Origin: Isoetes taiwanensis
Lineage: Eukaryota; Streptophyta; Lycopodiopsida; Isoetales; Isoetaceae
Direction: 5' to 3'
NCBI GenBank assembly: GCA_021234155.1
Contig: JAJEKV010000146.1
Coordinates: forward strand, 1,114,001 to 1,178,000
DNA: 64,000 nucleotides
Shown here one piece after another: positions 10,391 through 22,654 of this stretch. Every line of letters begins with the position of its first letter. Within the stretch, counting starts at the first letter, position 1. The notes beneath the pieces are model-generated. The model did no database searches. It saw only the letters and a list, made by a program, of their open reading frames with translations, and was not told the origin of the DNA. A program made the translations under genes and the position numbers.

Positions 10391-11333
10391 GCTACACAAC
10401 ATTGAGCACTGCTTTATCATAATAGCCGAACTACCTGCCATAACCTCCTGCCATCTCTAGAAGTCTGTTTTGATCATCTGAGCCTATGTAACTTCCAACC
10501 TTTAAGCCTGAATATGAGAACCGCAAAAGCATCTTGCTTGAGATTGCAGAGTCAGATCGTGGTGAGAGGCCGATTGGCCGTGGGGGTCATTTATATGAAT
10601 ATTTGAATTTGGAAGTCATTTATATTAACACTTGATATTTGCAGGTTTGCTTAGTGTTAAGCATTAGGAAGAACTCTATGAATAAGCTATCGAATATATG
10701 GATGCGAAATTTGGATGTGGAATCTCAAATTGCTTCATATAATATGGGCTTATGGGTAAAGTTCGTAAATTGATTTTCTTTATGCGAAATAAAGAGTAAA
10801 ATTTTATTTCTTGTGTGTACCCATGGTAGATTGATAATTACAATTGCAATGTAATAGGCCTGAACATGGTGGACTAATTGTGAATGCCTCTTGGTAGATC
10901 AGCAATTGTGCTGCAGCGCATGATGTATATTTTTGAAGAGCAGTAATTGTGGTTGCAACATAATTGGCTTGACAAAACTTGCATCTGTAGATACACTGTA
11001 ACGTGGTGGCGATACAATCAAGTAGTACGGCGGAGGTACGAAAGATAATAACGTATCATGGAGGTACAAGGGATATATCGTACTATGAAAGTACGCGAAT
11101 ATCCGTAACTACTTCTGGAGTTTTGCAGGGATTATAAAACTTTCAGACTGGTGATGATCATGGGAGATCCATCTTGAGAAGGGATGGATTGATATGGAGC
11201 AAGCAGGGGGGAGTGGTCCATGGCGAATGGGTTATTGGAATATGGCAAAAATTATGGCAAATATTATGTAGATGTTATTTCTAAGGTCACCTAATAATAT
11301 AAAGGGGCTGAGCTATAACATCAAAATCAAGGC
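10391..11333 (+). other. Inter-copy segment, probable left end of duplication unit
   Basis: AT-rich sequence without a credible ORF. Near 11015-11095 there are degenerate repeats around the word (g)tacg (ggaggtacga, gaggtacaag, gaaagtacgcg). No partner is visible in the window. Confidence 0.5.
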
Positions 11334-11524
11334 AAACGTCTAACACAGTCATAAGAACCATTGATATTTATGGGCGGGGTCGAGGTACTATCATTGGGAT
11401 GATTATTTGTTGAGAGAGCCGCCCATCCCATATGATAAGTCATGTAATCTAATTAAAAGCAAGGAGCTATATTGATATAAAAAGGCAACTGCCTGCCAAA
11501 AAAGGCTAAAGTCGTGGAGAGATC

Positions 11525-11532
11525 TATAAATA
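11525..11532 (+). promoter_or_regulatory. TATA-like box (TATAAATA), copy B
   Basis: Paralogue of the box at 193-200, with an AATAAA-like signal near 11868. It has the same uncertain status: possible LTR remnant or fossil promoter. Confidence 0.3.
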
Positions 11533-12027
11533 GAAGCTGAACTTCAGTTGGACATATCTTTGCAACCAAAGCTCCGATTGAGACCAATTCGAAGCCTAGT
11601 TTCCGAATTGGGGGTGGCACATTTCGGATTTCATCTGTATGCGGGAGTAATGGCCAAAAATATGACAAGGGGTCACAAATTACTGCTACAACGACATTAC
11701 AGACTTGCAATTGTTTTCTGATCTGTGGCTACAAGGAGTAGTGAGACTAGCCTGGAGGGCCAATAAACTAGATGCCAGAGTTTTGTATTTGCCATAGCAC
11801 TTGAGTTTTGCTATAACCCAGTGGATCCGGTTGGGTGGTTAATGGTGCTGCCATATCAATTGTGCATGAATAAAGTTTCTTTAGTCCAATGTTCTATTAT
11901 TTTATTGTGGAATCTATGATTTTGTGCTGTTACGACAACCCACATATACATGAACCGTATCAGATATCATGATCATTTGGGATCTATATGGACCTGTGCG
12001 AAGTCCGTATATAATGAAACTGTGCTT

Positions 12028-12603
12028 CCTTGAATAGGTTAAGACAACACATTACCAATGCCACATGAACCCCACATTGGAACGGGGGCTTGCAATACTA
12101 CCTATGTATGCATCTGCCTATGAAAGGTGCAGACTCATTATCTCGATTCGAACAGGTGCATACCATCTGCAAATTGAGATAGCCGCTGGATGGGAAAGCC
12201 ATGCCAGGACAGGTTGTGTTAATGCTGCCAAATGGGAGCCGTTCAGGATGAATACTATACCCTCCAAAGCTATCCAACATATGATCAAATCTGGATAAGC
12301 TATGTTGAGTTGGTCAGGCCTGGCTAGCTGCTACATGTGATACCGAGTATGGCTTCAGTACGGATGCTGGGATTATGGATGTGCAGGATTAACTATCTCC
12401 TTGGACGCTCATTTGACTTGTATGTATATTTCATGATATGTATCTTTGTACAGTTTGACAACACCTTTATTACTACCACGATTTTTCCTTCGAAAACCTT
12501 CAGGGCAGGGGTTTTTTAATCCCAACAGTAATAAGCCTGATGCGCTCTTTCATTGGATCCTATAGACCCATGATGATAAAAACAATACTATTCTATTCTA
12601 TCT
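12028..12603 (+). mobile_element. LINE 3' fragment E8' (copy B paralogue)
   Basis: Same insertion as E8, carried along by the segmental duplication. It has the same 5' truncation word and the same (TATTC)n tail, followed by the same unique flank (ctaaaaacaaaataccttgcc). Small indels change the open frames relative to copy A, which argues against protein-level constraint. Confidence 0.75.
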
Positions 12604-12629
12604 AAAAACAAAATACCTTGCCTTCAAAG

Positions 12630-12763
<134 letters not shown>

Positions 12764-12794
12764 TGAAATGAAATGTTGTATTTATTACGTCTGT

Positions 12795-12808
12795 AGACCA
12801 CCAGGTCT
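12795..12808 (-). promoter_or_regulatory. 3'-terminal hairpin of E1 (AGACC-TGGT-GGTCT)
   Basis: A perfect 5-bp stem with a 4-nt loop near the end of the element. It matches the hairpin of E7 and differs from E2 by a compensatory pair. Confidence 0.7.
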
Positions 12809-13612
12809 ATGAGACGATCAATGTACATATTCAACGTTATAAAAGATATCCTCTAATGCATCTTCCGACAAGAATGCATTAGACTCTTCCCAACTCTCAT
12901 CATGTATAACATTACAATCTTTAATACTCATTAACCTGTTCTCTCAGATCAATATTTCCTTCAAGTATTTCCCAATGTGATGTCCGGGCATATCAAAGAA
13001 TTCCAAAAAAGAGTTTGAATGGATAATGTACTTATCTCGAATCCCACGAAAGTATGCGGGCACCTTTACGATGACATGTAATTCATCTTCTACTTCTCCC
13101 ATATTGCATACTTTGCAAAATCTCAATTCATGGGGAATATTACTCCAACGTCCTACTTCAACTCCAAGCCTATGGGAGCTAAGCCGCATCCCCGCTTATC
13201 ATCCGTCTGGCCAAAAGACACACCTTCCTTGAGGTATTTAGCCTCTTGGAGAGTGGGATTTATATCTTGTCTATAGAAATGTTTTTTGGTCTCAGGGACT
13301 CTCCAACTTCTTCTAATGAGGTGCTCATGCACCCACTCTCTTAGGTTGCCCTTATTCTCATTATACCATGAATGTCCATCCCCCACTTCCTCATCCATTC
13401 CCTAATATCCGAAAGTACCACCCCTTGTCTCTTGTTTCTTCCAATGCTAGCCTTGGTAAGCTATCTTCCGCATATCAAATAGCAACTTAGAGAGATATGT
13501 AAGTTGTTCAAGATAGGGCTTGACCTCTAGTGGCATCATGCCACACTCTACAAGCAAACATATCATATGGAGTTTGAGCTTTAGTACCCAATTCATTTCT
13601 CAAGAACTTCTT

Positions 13613-13993
13613 TCAGACTTTCTCAACCTTTTTCCAGATTCTCACCGATAATCCAGGCCCCCATACTTCACACCCATAGAGCAAAACTGTTTTGGACCAG
13701 CACTTTCGATATAATGTACGCTTAATTAGGGCTAAAGTCCCATATTTCCTTTTTTTTTTTTCACTTTTACTTTGCATGCTATATAGTGCTTTCAGGCCTC
13801 CATTTACTCTATGCTCAACAAACAGAGTTCCAAATTTATGCCCCTTGTCCACATGTATCCCTAGATACTTATACGAGGTGACAATTTCCACGGGTTCTCC
13901 ATGATAGAGGAATTTAAGATGATCTACTTTATTTGTCCCAAATACCATCATCTTAGTCTTTGACATATTTACCCTCATACTTTTCTCGTTCAC
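13613..13993 (-). pseudogene. E1 reverse transcriptase thumb fragment
   Basis: A 126-codon open piece of the decayed E1 ORF2. It contains KTKMMVFGT, SYKYLGIHVDKGHKFG and LLYGCEVWGPGLS, aligning by eye with E2 (16870-17160) and E3 (31150-31460). Frameshifts separate it from the catalytic region upstream and the Cys/His tail downstream. A poly-T run at 13747-13757 encodes a lysine-rich interruption not seen in the relatives. Confidence 0.8.
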
Positions 13994-15850
13994 GTAAATG
14001 TGTGCCGCATCTAAATGCTACGCATGCCTTCCATCGAAGCGGGAAAGAAGAACAACATCATCAAGATATAAGAGCAACAGAACCATACATCTAAACAATG
14101 GGGTCCCCTCCCGCCATATTCGGACATCCAAGCCTGCAGGTTGGTCTATGAATAGGCCAAATAGTGTGGGTGACAAATGGACACCCTTGCTTCACTCCAA
14201 TATTACTTTCTACCACATCTCAAGATTGCTCAATGTAGGGGGATGATAGATGAATTTACCAAAACTTTATCATAAAGTATCTTCTTTGCATGTCTAAGCT
14301 CAATTGGTACCCCTAGGGCCTCCATCCTCTCCCATAAATTACTACGAGATACGATTGTCAAATGCCTTAGCATAATCAACAAAAAGAGCATAAAGGGTTT
14401 TTTCTTACCCTTAACCGAATCAACCATAGCTCATAAAGTAACCAAATGATCAATCTGTAGATCTTTTTGGTCTAAAGCCCGCCTGTCCAATTGGCTCTAA
14501 CATTATGTTTTTCAGCCTGTGTGCTCAATTTACAATTCAAAGATAGCAAAGCAAATAATTTGGCATATAAACTACTAACCGTAATCATTCGGTAATTTCC
14601 GGGATCCTTCTCATCTCCGGCTTTATGCAAGGGGATAACTTCTGTTCAAACCGCCAAGTCGCGAGGAAACCCTTGCGCCAAAACATTGTTAAATAATGAC
14701 AACAATGCAACATGTATTGAGTTACCCGCCCATTTGAACATTTCAGCTACCAGCCCAATTGAATCAGCCGCTTTTCGTTGGCAAGATGACTTAACCCTTC
14801 TTCTAAGTCTTCCAAATCAAAGCACCACCTACATCCCGTAAGTCAATATTACCGACATTGGCCCTCGGCATGTGATACATTTTACGCGACTTGGCTTAAT
14901 AAAGCCATGGTTTCAGTGTGGGTCTCTGCTTCATCTTAGGCTTAAGCTCATTCCGAATTTTTGGGATCCGCTATAGTGTCACGGATCAGCTCCTCTTTGT
15001 CTCTCGATATACATACTTTTTCTTTTTTGATTTTGTGAGTGCAAAATATTCTTTCTTTAATCTCTGTCTATCTTCCCCCCTTGCCTGCTTAAATGCCTCT
15101 CTTTTTGCCCTACAAGACGCATCAAACCAACTATTGCATGGTAACCCCTTCATCTTTTCTGCGTGAGACAAAACAATCGGTGGCAACATCTAGAACTAGC
15201 TCGCAATCTTGTCACTTAATATATCGGTGTCATTTGGGCCAATTTGTTGTGGAGGCTCTTGCCTCACACTTCTTCATATAGCTTTCCACTTTATGATATT
15301 TCATACGTATGCGAGGCTTAGAGACACAACGTGCCTGGTGGCATGTGTAATTCTTGGTGCTTAACACAACTGTTATCGGTGTATGATCGAGATCTTTTCC
15401 ATCTCTTCCCCTATAGACATATGTAACACACATTTGCAAAACTGGGATGTAGCAAGAACGAGATCAACAACACTTGCATTTCTCGCATGTGCACTTACCT
15501 TGCACTGAAACCCTCGTGTGCCATTATAAACCAATAAATCAAGCCTTTGCACATATTAAGCACATGGTTGCCTTGGGGTGTAGGCCATCTTATTCTATCC
15601 GCCGTGGTTCTACTCCATCCTTCCCGGGATACTTCCTTATCATCAAGCATCTCAACCCATACGGGATCCCCTTCCATGCTAGCGATAGTCTGCTTGTTTG
15701 GTAGCAATCCCGTTGAAATCTCCTAATAAGAGAACATCACCATCCGCAGCAATGAAATCACATCCTGTTCTAAGCTAAAAAAAAGGGGTCATCCCGATCC
15801 GAGGGTGGTCCGAGTCATAAATTGGTGATTCTCTCGGTGGAAAGTGGAAA

Positions 15851-15980
<130 letters not shown>

Positions 15981-16010
15981 AAAGAAAATTGCTTTTATTT
16001 TCCATCTATG

Positions 16011-16024
16011 AGGCCATCAGGCCT
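16011..16024 (-). promoter_or_regulatory. 3'-terminal hairpin of E2 (AGGCC-TGAT-GGCCT)
   Basis: A perfect 5-bp stem with a 4-nt loop. Relative to E1 and E7 the third stem pair is G-C instead of A-T, a two-sided change that keeps pairing. Confidence 0.75.
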
Positions 16025-16529
16025 ATTAGATGTTGATTACAAGGATTGTCTAACAAAACATGCATGTCAAAGTGCACCCCGCCTGAGTGCGACTTGTGCT
16101 CTCTCGCGTCTTCTTTAAACTCTTCCAACAATTGCTTGTAGTTTCTGATTGAGACTGATCTCAGCTCCATTGCTTCAATTAGGTACCTCCCGGTGATGCT
16201 ACCTGGTTGTGAAAAGAACTCAAGCAGGGAAGCTGGATTGCTCCCCATTCGGTCCCTTAGAGTTTGATCTGGCCGGACGGTGGAGAACAAAATGTGCCTC
16301 ATCCTCTATTTCATTGGACCCAAGATACCTTGCATGTAATATTTGCTTTCATGAGGTATGTCACCCCATCGCGTAATCTCCACTCCCGTGTGATGTGAGC
16401 TGAGTCGAATCTACAAATTGTGTGCCTCTTGTGCATGGATATCCCCTCCCTGAAGGTATGGCATTGCTCTCATTTCGGGGTTCATAGAGGTGCGATAGTA
16501 TTCCATTTTGGTACCGCCCTTGCCATGCT

Positions 16530-17459
16530 TTATCTTTGAAAGTGTATCTTCACCCACTCCCTTATCATGTCCTTGTCAAGCGGCATGTTGTCCAAGCTCA
16601 TTCCCCATTTGCTAAGCCATTTCCTCAAGTCAGCGTGCCATCCCTTGTTCTCACTTTCTTTCATTGCCAAATGCGGAAAACTATCTGTATCCATTGATTT
16701 CACCTTGAGAAGAAAGTGCAATGTTTGGCATAATGCTTCGCCCTCAAGAGGCAACAGGCCAGATTCATTGAGCATCATTTCATATGGTGTCTGCAGCTTA
16801 ACCCCGAGCTCTGTCATGAGGAACTTCTTTTGGATTTTCTCTACTCGCTTCCACATATCTAGAGATAAGCCTGGCCCCCAGATCTCACACCCATATAAAA
16901 TCACTGCTTGAACCAGAACTTTGTATAGCATTTTCTTGAGTCCAAAGTCTACAATTTCTACCTTCCTGCATCTTCTCTGCATTGAGAAAAGGGCTTTCAG
17001 CCCGCTATCCGTTCTATGCTCAACCGCCTTGTTCCATTTGTAGTTTTGGTCCACAATTAGACCCAAGTATTTATACTGTGTGGTGACTTCTACCTTCTCG
17101 TTTTTAAAAGTGAAACTGAAATCCGTCGAACGGGTGCCAAATACCAAGATCTTTGTTTTTCCTAGGTTTACTGTCATTTGCATTTGGTCACAGAAAGAGG
17201 CTAGCACATCTAGGTGTTTTTGAGCATCTAGTGCATTTCTAGAGAGCAACACGATGTCATCTGCGTATAGGAGTAGGGCCACCATGAATCCATGAAGTTG
17301 TGTTCCGTTACACCCGCTATCCATGATCCATGACTCCAGCTCATCTATGAATATTCCAAATAGAGTGGGCGAGAGCGGACAGCCCTGTTTAACACCAATA
17401 TTGCTGTCTACCATTTCCTTGCATATATCGAGAAAAGAGGTGATGATAGTTGCACCCAT
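16530..17459 (-). pseudogene. E2 reverse transcriptase, catalytic and thumb part
   Basis: A 309-codon open frame with NIGVKQGCPLSPTLFGIFID, the catalytic box LLLYADDIVLLSRN, QMTVNLGKTKILVFGT, YKYLGLIVDQNYKWN, LYGCEIWGPGLSLDMW and KFLMTELGVKLQTPYEMML. The start methionine is arbitrary: the domain continues upstream in another frame (17389-18090) across a frameshift near 17400-17460. The frame ends just before the C-terminal Cys/His region, which is frameshifted and decayed at 16300-16500. The residues needed for polymerase chemistry (YADD) are present in this piece. Confidence 0.9.
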
Positions 17460-18090
17460 ACCTTTTCATCAGATTCTTCGCCCTTTGCATGTCGATATTA
17501 AGAAGGCACCCTAACTTCTCCATCCTGCTCCACAAGTCCCCTCTCCTTACTGTATCAAAGGCTTTAGTCAGGTCTACAAAGATGGCAAAGAGTGGCTTTT
17601 TGGTCTTCTTCACCGAGTCCATGGCTGCCCGAAGTGTAAGGAGGTGGTCCATGGTGGACTTGGTAGGCCTAAAACCTGCCTGTCCCTTTGCTCTGGCGTC
17701 ATTATCCTCGGCCCATGTGCTGATTTTCTGCTCTAGGATTGTTGCAACGAGCTTGGAGAACAGATTGCTTATCATAATCATTCGGTAGTTGCTTGGGTCA
17801 GCCTCGTTACCAGTTTTATGCAGGGGCACCACTCGGCTGGCTTGCCAGGATGGTGGGAAACCATCTTTCAGGGCACCATTCAACATCTTCAGGATAATTG
17901 AGTGAGTTGTAGGCCCCGCCCACTTCAATAGCTCGGCCGCTAGGCCAGATGCATCAGCTGCTTTGCCTTTCGCAAGTTTACGGATCCCTTTTGTGAGGTC
18001 TTCTTCTGTGATTTGTAGCGCTTCTCCTCTCTTTTCATATGTGTCATGTATGCCCTCTACATGATAGAGCTTGTGCAAATGTGCCATCAA
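17389..18090 (-). pseudogene. E2 reverse transcriptase, N-terminal part
   Basis: A 233-codon frame with GIRKLAKGKAADASGLAAEL, SRVVPLHKTGN, NYRMIMISNLFSKLVATI, GQAGFRPTKSTMDHLLTLRA and the first catalytic aspartate region FAIFVDLTKAFDTV. It overlaps and is frameshifted from 16530-17459; the two together cover one RT domain. Upstream the frame is separated from the endonuclease by a linker with stops. Confidence 0.9.
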
Positions 18091-18499
18091 TGGCTCAATT
18101 TCCAGTTTGCTTGCCTTGGCCTTGCTATGTTTCAGTTGATTCCAAAATTTTTTGGGTTTGCGGCCATTTTTGTACCAGCTCCTCTTGCTTTGCTCTCATT
18201 AATGCGTTCTTTTCTTTTTTTGCCTAAGCAGCTTGAAATAGTCTTTTCTGATAGCGGGTTTCGCTTGTTTCGTGGCCCTCTTGTACATCTCCCTATGGTT
18301 TTTGCATTCTTGGTCGAACCAGATGTTACAGGGAAGCCCCCTTGCTCTCCTGTACGAGCAAAAGCACTTGGTTGCTGTGTCTCTGAGCATTTCAGTAAGT
18401 GCATTGCTGATTTCTAGGGGTATTTCGGGCCAGCAGATGCTTTGCGCTTTGCCTTCACAAACTTCTAAGAAATTGCTAGCTTTTCTGTGATCGAGCCCC

Positions 18500-18987
18500 C
18501 ATCTATGATGTATGACCGTCTCTGCGCATCGCGCTTTGGTCGTGGGCTGTGATTTCTAGTTTGATCATTAGAGGTACATGATCGGATTCCGGTCTACTGT
18601 CTCCTACTGTGAACTCTTTGATGCCCTTCATCATGCTTGTGCTTCCAATGACCAGATCCACGACACTAGATCCCCTCCCTCCTGCCCCAAAAGATGTGCA
18701 TTTTTGCGTGCCCTTTGAAAGTTGGCGTGCCATTGTAAATTACCATTCCCAAGCCCCCACACATATTCAGCACATGACTTCCCTGGGGCGTTACGTATCC
18801 ATACATGTCATCTGTAGTCCTGCTCAAGCCCGCTGATTGCAGCTCGTCCTCCTCTAATTGATCCATCCAGATTGGTTCCCCATAGGTGTTTGCCGACATA
18901 CTGTTTGTTGGCAACTTCGGCCATTGAAACGCCCATTGAATGACTTGGCCTGTCTCCATGAGTCCCAAGACTTCTAGATGATGAAAT
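18500..18987 (-). pseudogene. E2 endonuclease remnant (C-terminal part)
   Basis: Two overlapping frames together read as the second half of an AP-like endonuclease. One has PQGSHVLNMCGGLGMVIYNG, aligning with E3 (29570-29630). The other (18503-18733) has GRGSSVVDLVIGS and ESDHVPLMIKLE, which match the SVVDYFLAP and SD-H motifs of the family. The N-terminal half is missing, so the copy starts here at the (GA)n junction. Confidence 0.8.
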
Positions 18988-19184
<197 letters not shown>

Positions 19185-19540
19185 AAGGGGATTCATCTAT
19201 ATAGTGGTGGTATACGTCATCTGTATTCCTCAAGTTGGACAAAACTCCCCCCTATATAAGGATTTGTATCGGGAAAAACCCCCCTTATACTGTTGTATCT
19301 TTTCTTCTATTTTATACCCCTACCTTAGTTTTGCCCCATAATGCTTTCTTAATTATAGTAACCTTATAGGATTCGTAGTCTCAAACTTCATGTCTTAGTA
19401 TACTCCTTCCCGTAAATTTACAATTTTAAAACTAGAAAAACTTATAAAGTGTCTTACATATACATATGGCAATCCATAGTAAAACCCCCCTTCCGACCAC
19501 TCACATATTTTTCAAGGTTCAATAATGTGAACCGTCCTTG

Positions 19541-19624
19541 AGAAAGAGAGAGAAAGAGAAAGAGAAAGAGAAAGAGAAAGAGAAAGAGAAAGAGAAAGAG
19601 AAAGAGAAAAGCAAAAGAGAAAGA
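19541..19624. repeat. (AGAAAG)n tract, copy B
   Basis: The expanded homologue of the tract at 1951-2005, with an interrupted end (gaaaagcaaaagagaaag). Confidence 0.9.
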
Positions 19625-20354
19625 TAACCCGCACCTATAAGTAATAACACTAAGATATTCTTGGCATCGTCATTGTTTTAACGGGGCCTAAGTCGTATTT
19701 AATTAAAATTGGTCCATGCGATTTCCTTTTTTTTTGGAACACTCTTATTTTACATGAAAAAAATGTGTGAAGCTTTTTTGGCCTAATTAATTCTTGAAAA
19801 GAGTTTTTTCGTGTGAGGTTCGGTCCCTTCATGAAGACGTTTCACCACTTTTTTCTCGGATGGCAAGTCGAGTCATTAAAAATAAATGGTTTTTTGTGTG
19901 AGGGTGAATCCCTTTACCAAGACATTTCGACCCTTTTTTCTCGAATACATAGACAAGAAATCACAAACTCCAACAGAAATTAAGAATTCGTATTTTTTAT
20001 TGGGCTCATTATAGTGGATGAAGAGACCACAGTGTTACACCCTCTTCACACACGGGCCACCTAATGCCAATGTTGTGTGCAACACTCTCCGACCTATTCC
20101 AAGCCGCAAGAGCAACTTGAAGACGTTAGAAATCTATATGAAGAGGTGCTTCATGGGCCAGACATTGACCTATCCAACTGATATCACCGCCCTCTTCTCG
20201 CCTCCTTTCTTTAATGAACAGGTCTTCCATTGCTCCCAAACATGTACTATCTATTTTAGGATAAGGACTGCAAAAGACAGAATGAAGTTAGTCAAGTGGC
20301 GCTACAAACGAGACAAATAAAATAAAAACCAGTTCCGAAGGCCATTTAAAAAAA

Positions 20355-20680
20355 AAAAAGCAAGTTTGAGAGCTTTCTCGAATATTAGACTAAAAAAAGG
20401 CAAGTTTGAGTCGAGAAAGGCACCTCAGAGTGAAAAATGCAAATCTAAGAGCCTATGAGGACATAGTCGAGAAAGACAGCTCAGAGTGAAAAATGCAGTT
20501 TTGAATGCCTAAGGAAGCTCAGAGCGAATCGAGAAAGACAGAACAGATTGGAGTTCTGAGGGCCTAAGGCATCATAGAGTGAAAAATTTAGGTCTGAGGG
20601 CCTTTCTTGACTTGTGAGTCGAGAAAGACAACTCAGAGTAAAAAATATAGCTCAGAGTAAAAAATGCAGGCCTGAGGACA
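20355..20680 (+). repeat. Hairpin-forming minisatellite array, copy B
   Basis: The shorter homologue of 2748-3203. It has lost about two units between the ctcagagtaaaaaatat and ctcagagtaaaaaatgcag words, consistent with unequal exchange or slippage between units. Confidence 0.75.
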
Positions 20681-20989
20681 ATGTATGAAGGACAGGCTAA
20701 AGCACCATGGCTCATAAGAAATGATAAGAAGTGCATGTCTGCTATCATAACTCATAAGAAAATCCTGAGAGGAAGGAACTACAAGCTAGACAAAGACCAT
20801 GAAACATTGACTTATAAGGAAACATATGAAGGACAGGTAAAAGCACCATGGCTCATAAGAAACGATAAGAAGTGCATGTCTGCTATCATAACTCATAAGA
20901 AAATCTTGAGAGGAAGGAACTACAAGCTAGACAAAGACCACGAAACATTGAAATCCGGCCAAGATCATGAAGGTCTTCAACTCAAATGA
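20681..20989 (+). CDS. ORF with two tandem 47-residue repeats
   Basis: A 102-codon frame begins ATG-TAT-GAA and contains the same 47-residue block twice. Each block includes KAPWLIRNDKKC, MSAIITHKKILRGRNYK and LDKDHETL. The DNA unit is exactly 141 bp, so the duplication is in frame, and the two protein blocks differ at very few residues. The composition is basic, with no known domain. In copy A (3204-3490) the frame is broken by single-base indels. It may be a real small protein or a chance open frame across a tandem repeat. Confidence 0.3.
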   Translation: MYEGQAKAPWLIRNDKKCMSAIITHKKILRGRNYKLDKDHETLTYKETYEGQVKAPWLIRNDKKCMSAIITHKKILRGRNYKLDKDHETLKSGQDHEGLQLK

Positions 20990-22284
20990 CTATGAAAAGA
21001 AATAGGATCTTCCTAGAGATGCATTTTGGAAGGCCCACAAAATGCCATAAACCCATATAACTCAAATGTTATAAGATACTCGAAAATGCAATCCCAAACA
21101 TTTGACAAGGCCCATGCGAAAAAGTGAAAACTTTTAAAAGATCAACAACCTAAAGCAAAGAGGATAATGGCACGTCCTTGCAAAGAATGCTTGAAATGAT
21201 GAGCTAATATGGCATAAACTACAAATCACCCAAATATAACTTGAATACACGCTCATGGACCTCCAAAGCTTGAACTTGCCAAACAGGTAAAGCTTAAAAC
21301 AGATAAATCCTCTTCAGTTTTTTTTTCTCGAATCTTTTTTGTTCTTATTTCTCTACCACGCTCCCCTTCCCCCCTTCAAAATTTGAATTTTGGCGCATAC
21401 CTTTTGGGCCTTCTCTGGCTCTAGTCCCCTGCCAAAGATCCAGCTATGGCGATACCGACAAAAGGTGCAGCCTCTCCTTACTCCTTCTCGAAGCTATTTC
21501 TGACAGTAAGATAGATTTTTTCATCCTGTGTTAAATACCCATGCCCAAGAATTATCCTTTTCTTTAGCCATGAATGGCAAGGTTAGATCTGTGAGAAAGA
21601 ACTGTCGGCTTTAACTTGATGGCCGGAGTTAATACAGGGAACTTTATTGCTAAAGTTTCTTCGATTCTAAAGACTCCGATTCTTTCTTCTACAGCCTATT
21701 CTAATAACAGACTTTTGATTTATCAACGTGAATCAGTTGAATCCGCCTATTCGGACAGCTGAAGAAATCAATTTGCATCGTTCTCTCTCTCTCTCTCTCT
21801 CTGGCAATCTAACAGCGCCACTCTCCCCACCACTTTCAGAGTCCACAAAATAGTCTTGTCTTTTCAAATTTACAACATATTCCTTGAGAGAAGAGGCTAA
21901 ATCCTCGACAATAAGAACAAGCATTCGATCCTTTGGTTGCCTTTCTTTGCGAGCATCTGCTAGTTCAGGTCCCCCTTTTATTTCATAGATGCTAGTTCAT
22001 ATCACCCTTTTATTTCACTCATAAGATATGTATGCGATTAAATGTGAAAGAAACATACATTAACTAAAGAGGATTTTATAAATGATTTCCCCTTTAAAAC
22101 CAGCCTGTGATGTATTATTATTTTAGTATGTTATTGGAGATGTCGTATTTTTGGGTTTGGCAAAAATTAAAAACCCAAATAAATAAAATTGTTGTTTCCT
22201 CCAGCATTTGGGTTGTTCTAAAGATAGAGGACAAGCAGGTCTAGCTATGGTAGAGGGCAAAAGCTATGGCAGAGGGCAAAAGCT

Positions 22285-22623
22285 ATGGCAGATGGAAAGG
22301 TTTCTATGGATAAGGAAGAATTTTGGGGAGGAAATTTAGAAAGAGATGGATTTTTAAAATTACGAGTCACTCTTACAGATGATGGCTTTGTTTTGGCTGC
22401 AACTGCTGGATTCGCAACAATAGAGGCAGTATTATTCGTGCCACTTCATTCCCCGATTGCCTCAATGCAAAGTCTAGAGTTTTGGCGTCATGCCATTTTG
22501 GGCATCAGATCTATCTATGGCATGAGCCTTCTATGGTGCAGGCTTTCTTTGGCTCTGTCTACTATATATCCATGTTGCCTGCTAGCATTCCTCATCGGCA
22601 TTTCCTCTGAGCTGAATTCCTGA
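22285..22623 (+). CDS. Unrecognised ORF, copy B
   Basis: Paralogue of 4823-5251. The 5' side carries a short tandem duplication (agggcaaaagctatggcag twice) before the start codon. After codon 66 a deletion of about 105 bp relative to copy A joins the frame to the tail of the dispersed 200-bp repeat. No domain was recognised. Confidence 0.3.
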   Translation: MADGKVSMDKEEFWGGNLERDGFLKLRVTLTDDGFVLAATAGFATIEAVLFVPLHSPIASMQSLEFWRHAILGIRSIYGMSLLWCRLSLALSTIYPCCLLAFLIGISSELNS

Positions 22624-22652
22624 GCTGAATTCTATTGGTTCTAGAGTTTCCA
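22480..22652 (+). repeat. Dispersed ~200-bp segment, member 2 (partial)
   Basis: The copy B paralogue of 5060-5282. Its left part is deleted and it has a short local duplication of ctgagctgaattc. Confidence 0.8.
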
Positions 22653-22654
22653 TA

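Noticed and set aside
16567-16911. Plus-strand frames opposite E2 (also 17450-17788, 18046-18417)
   Set aside because: Shadows of the minus-strand reverse transcriptase.
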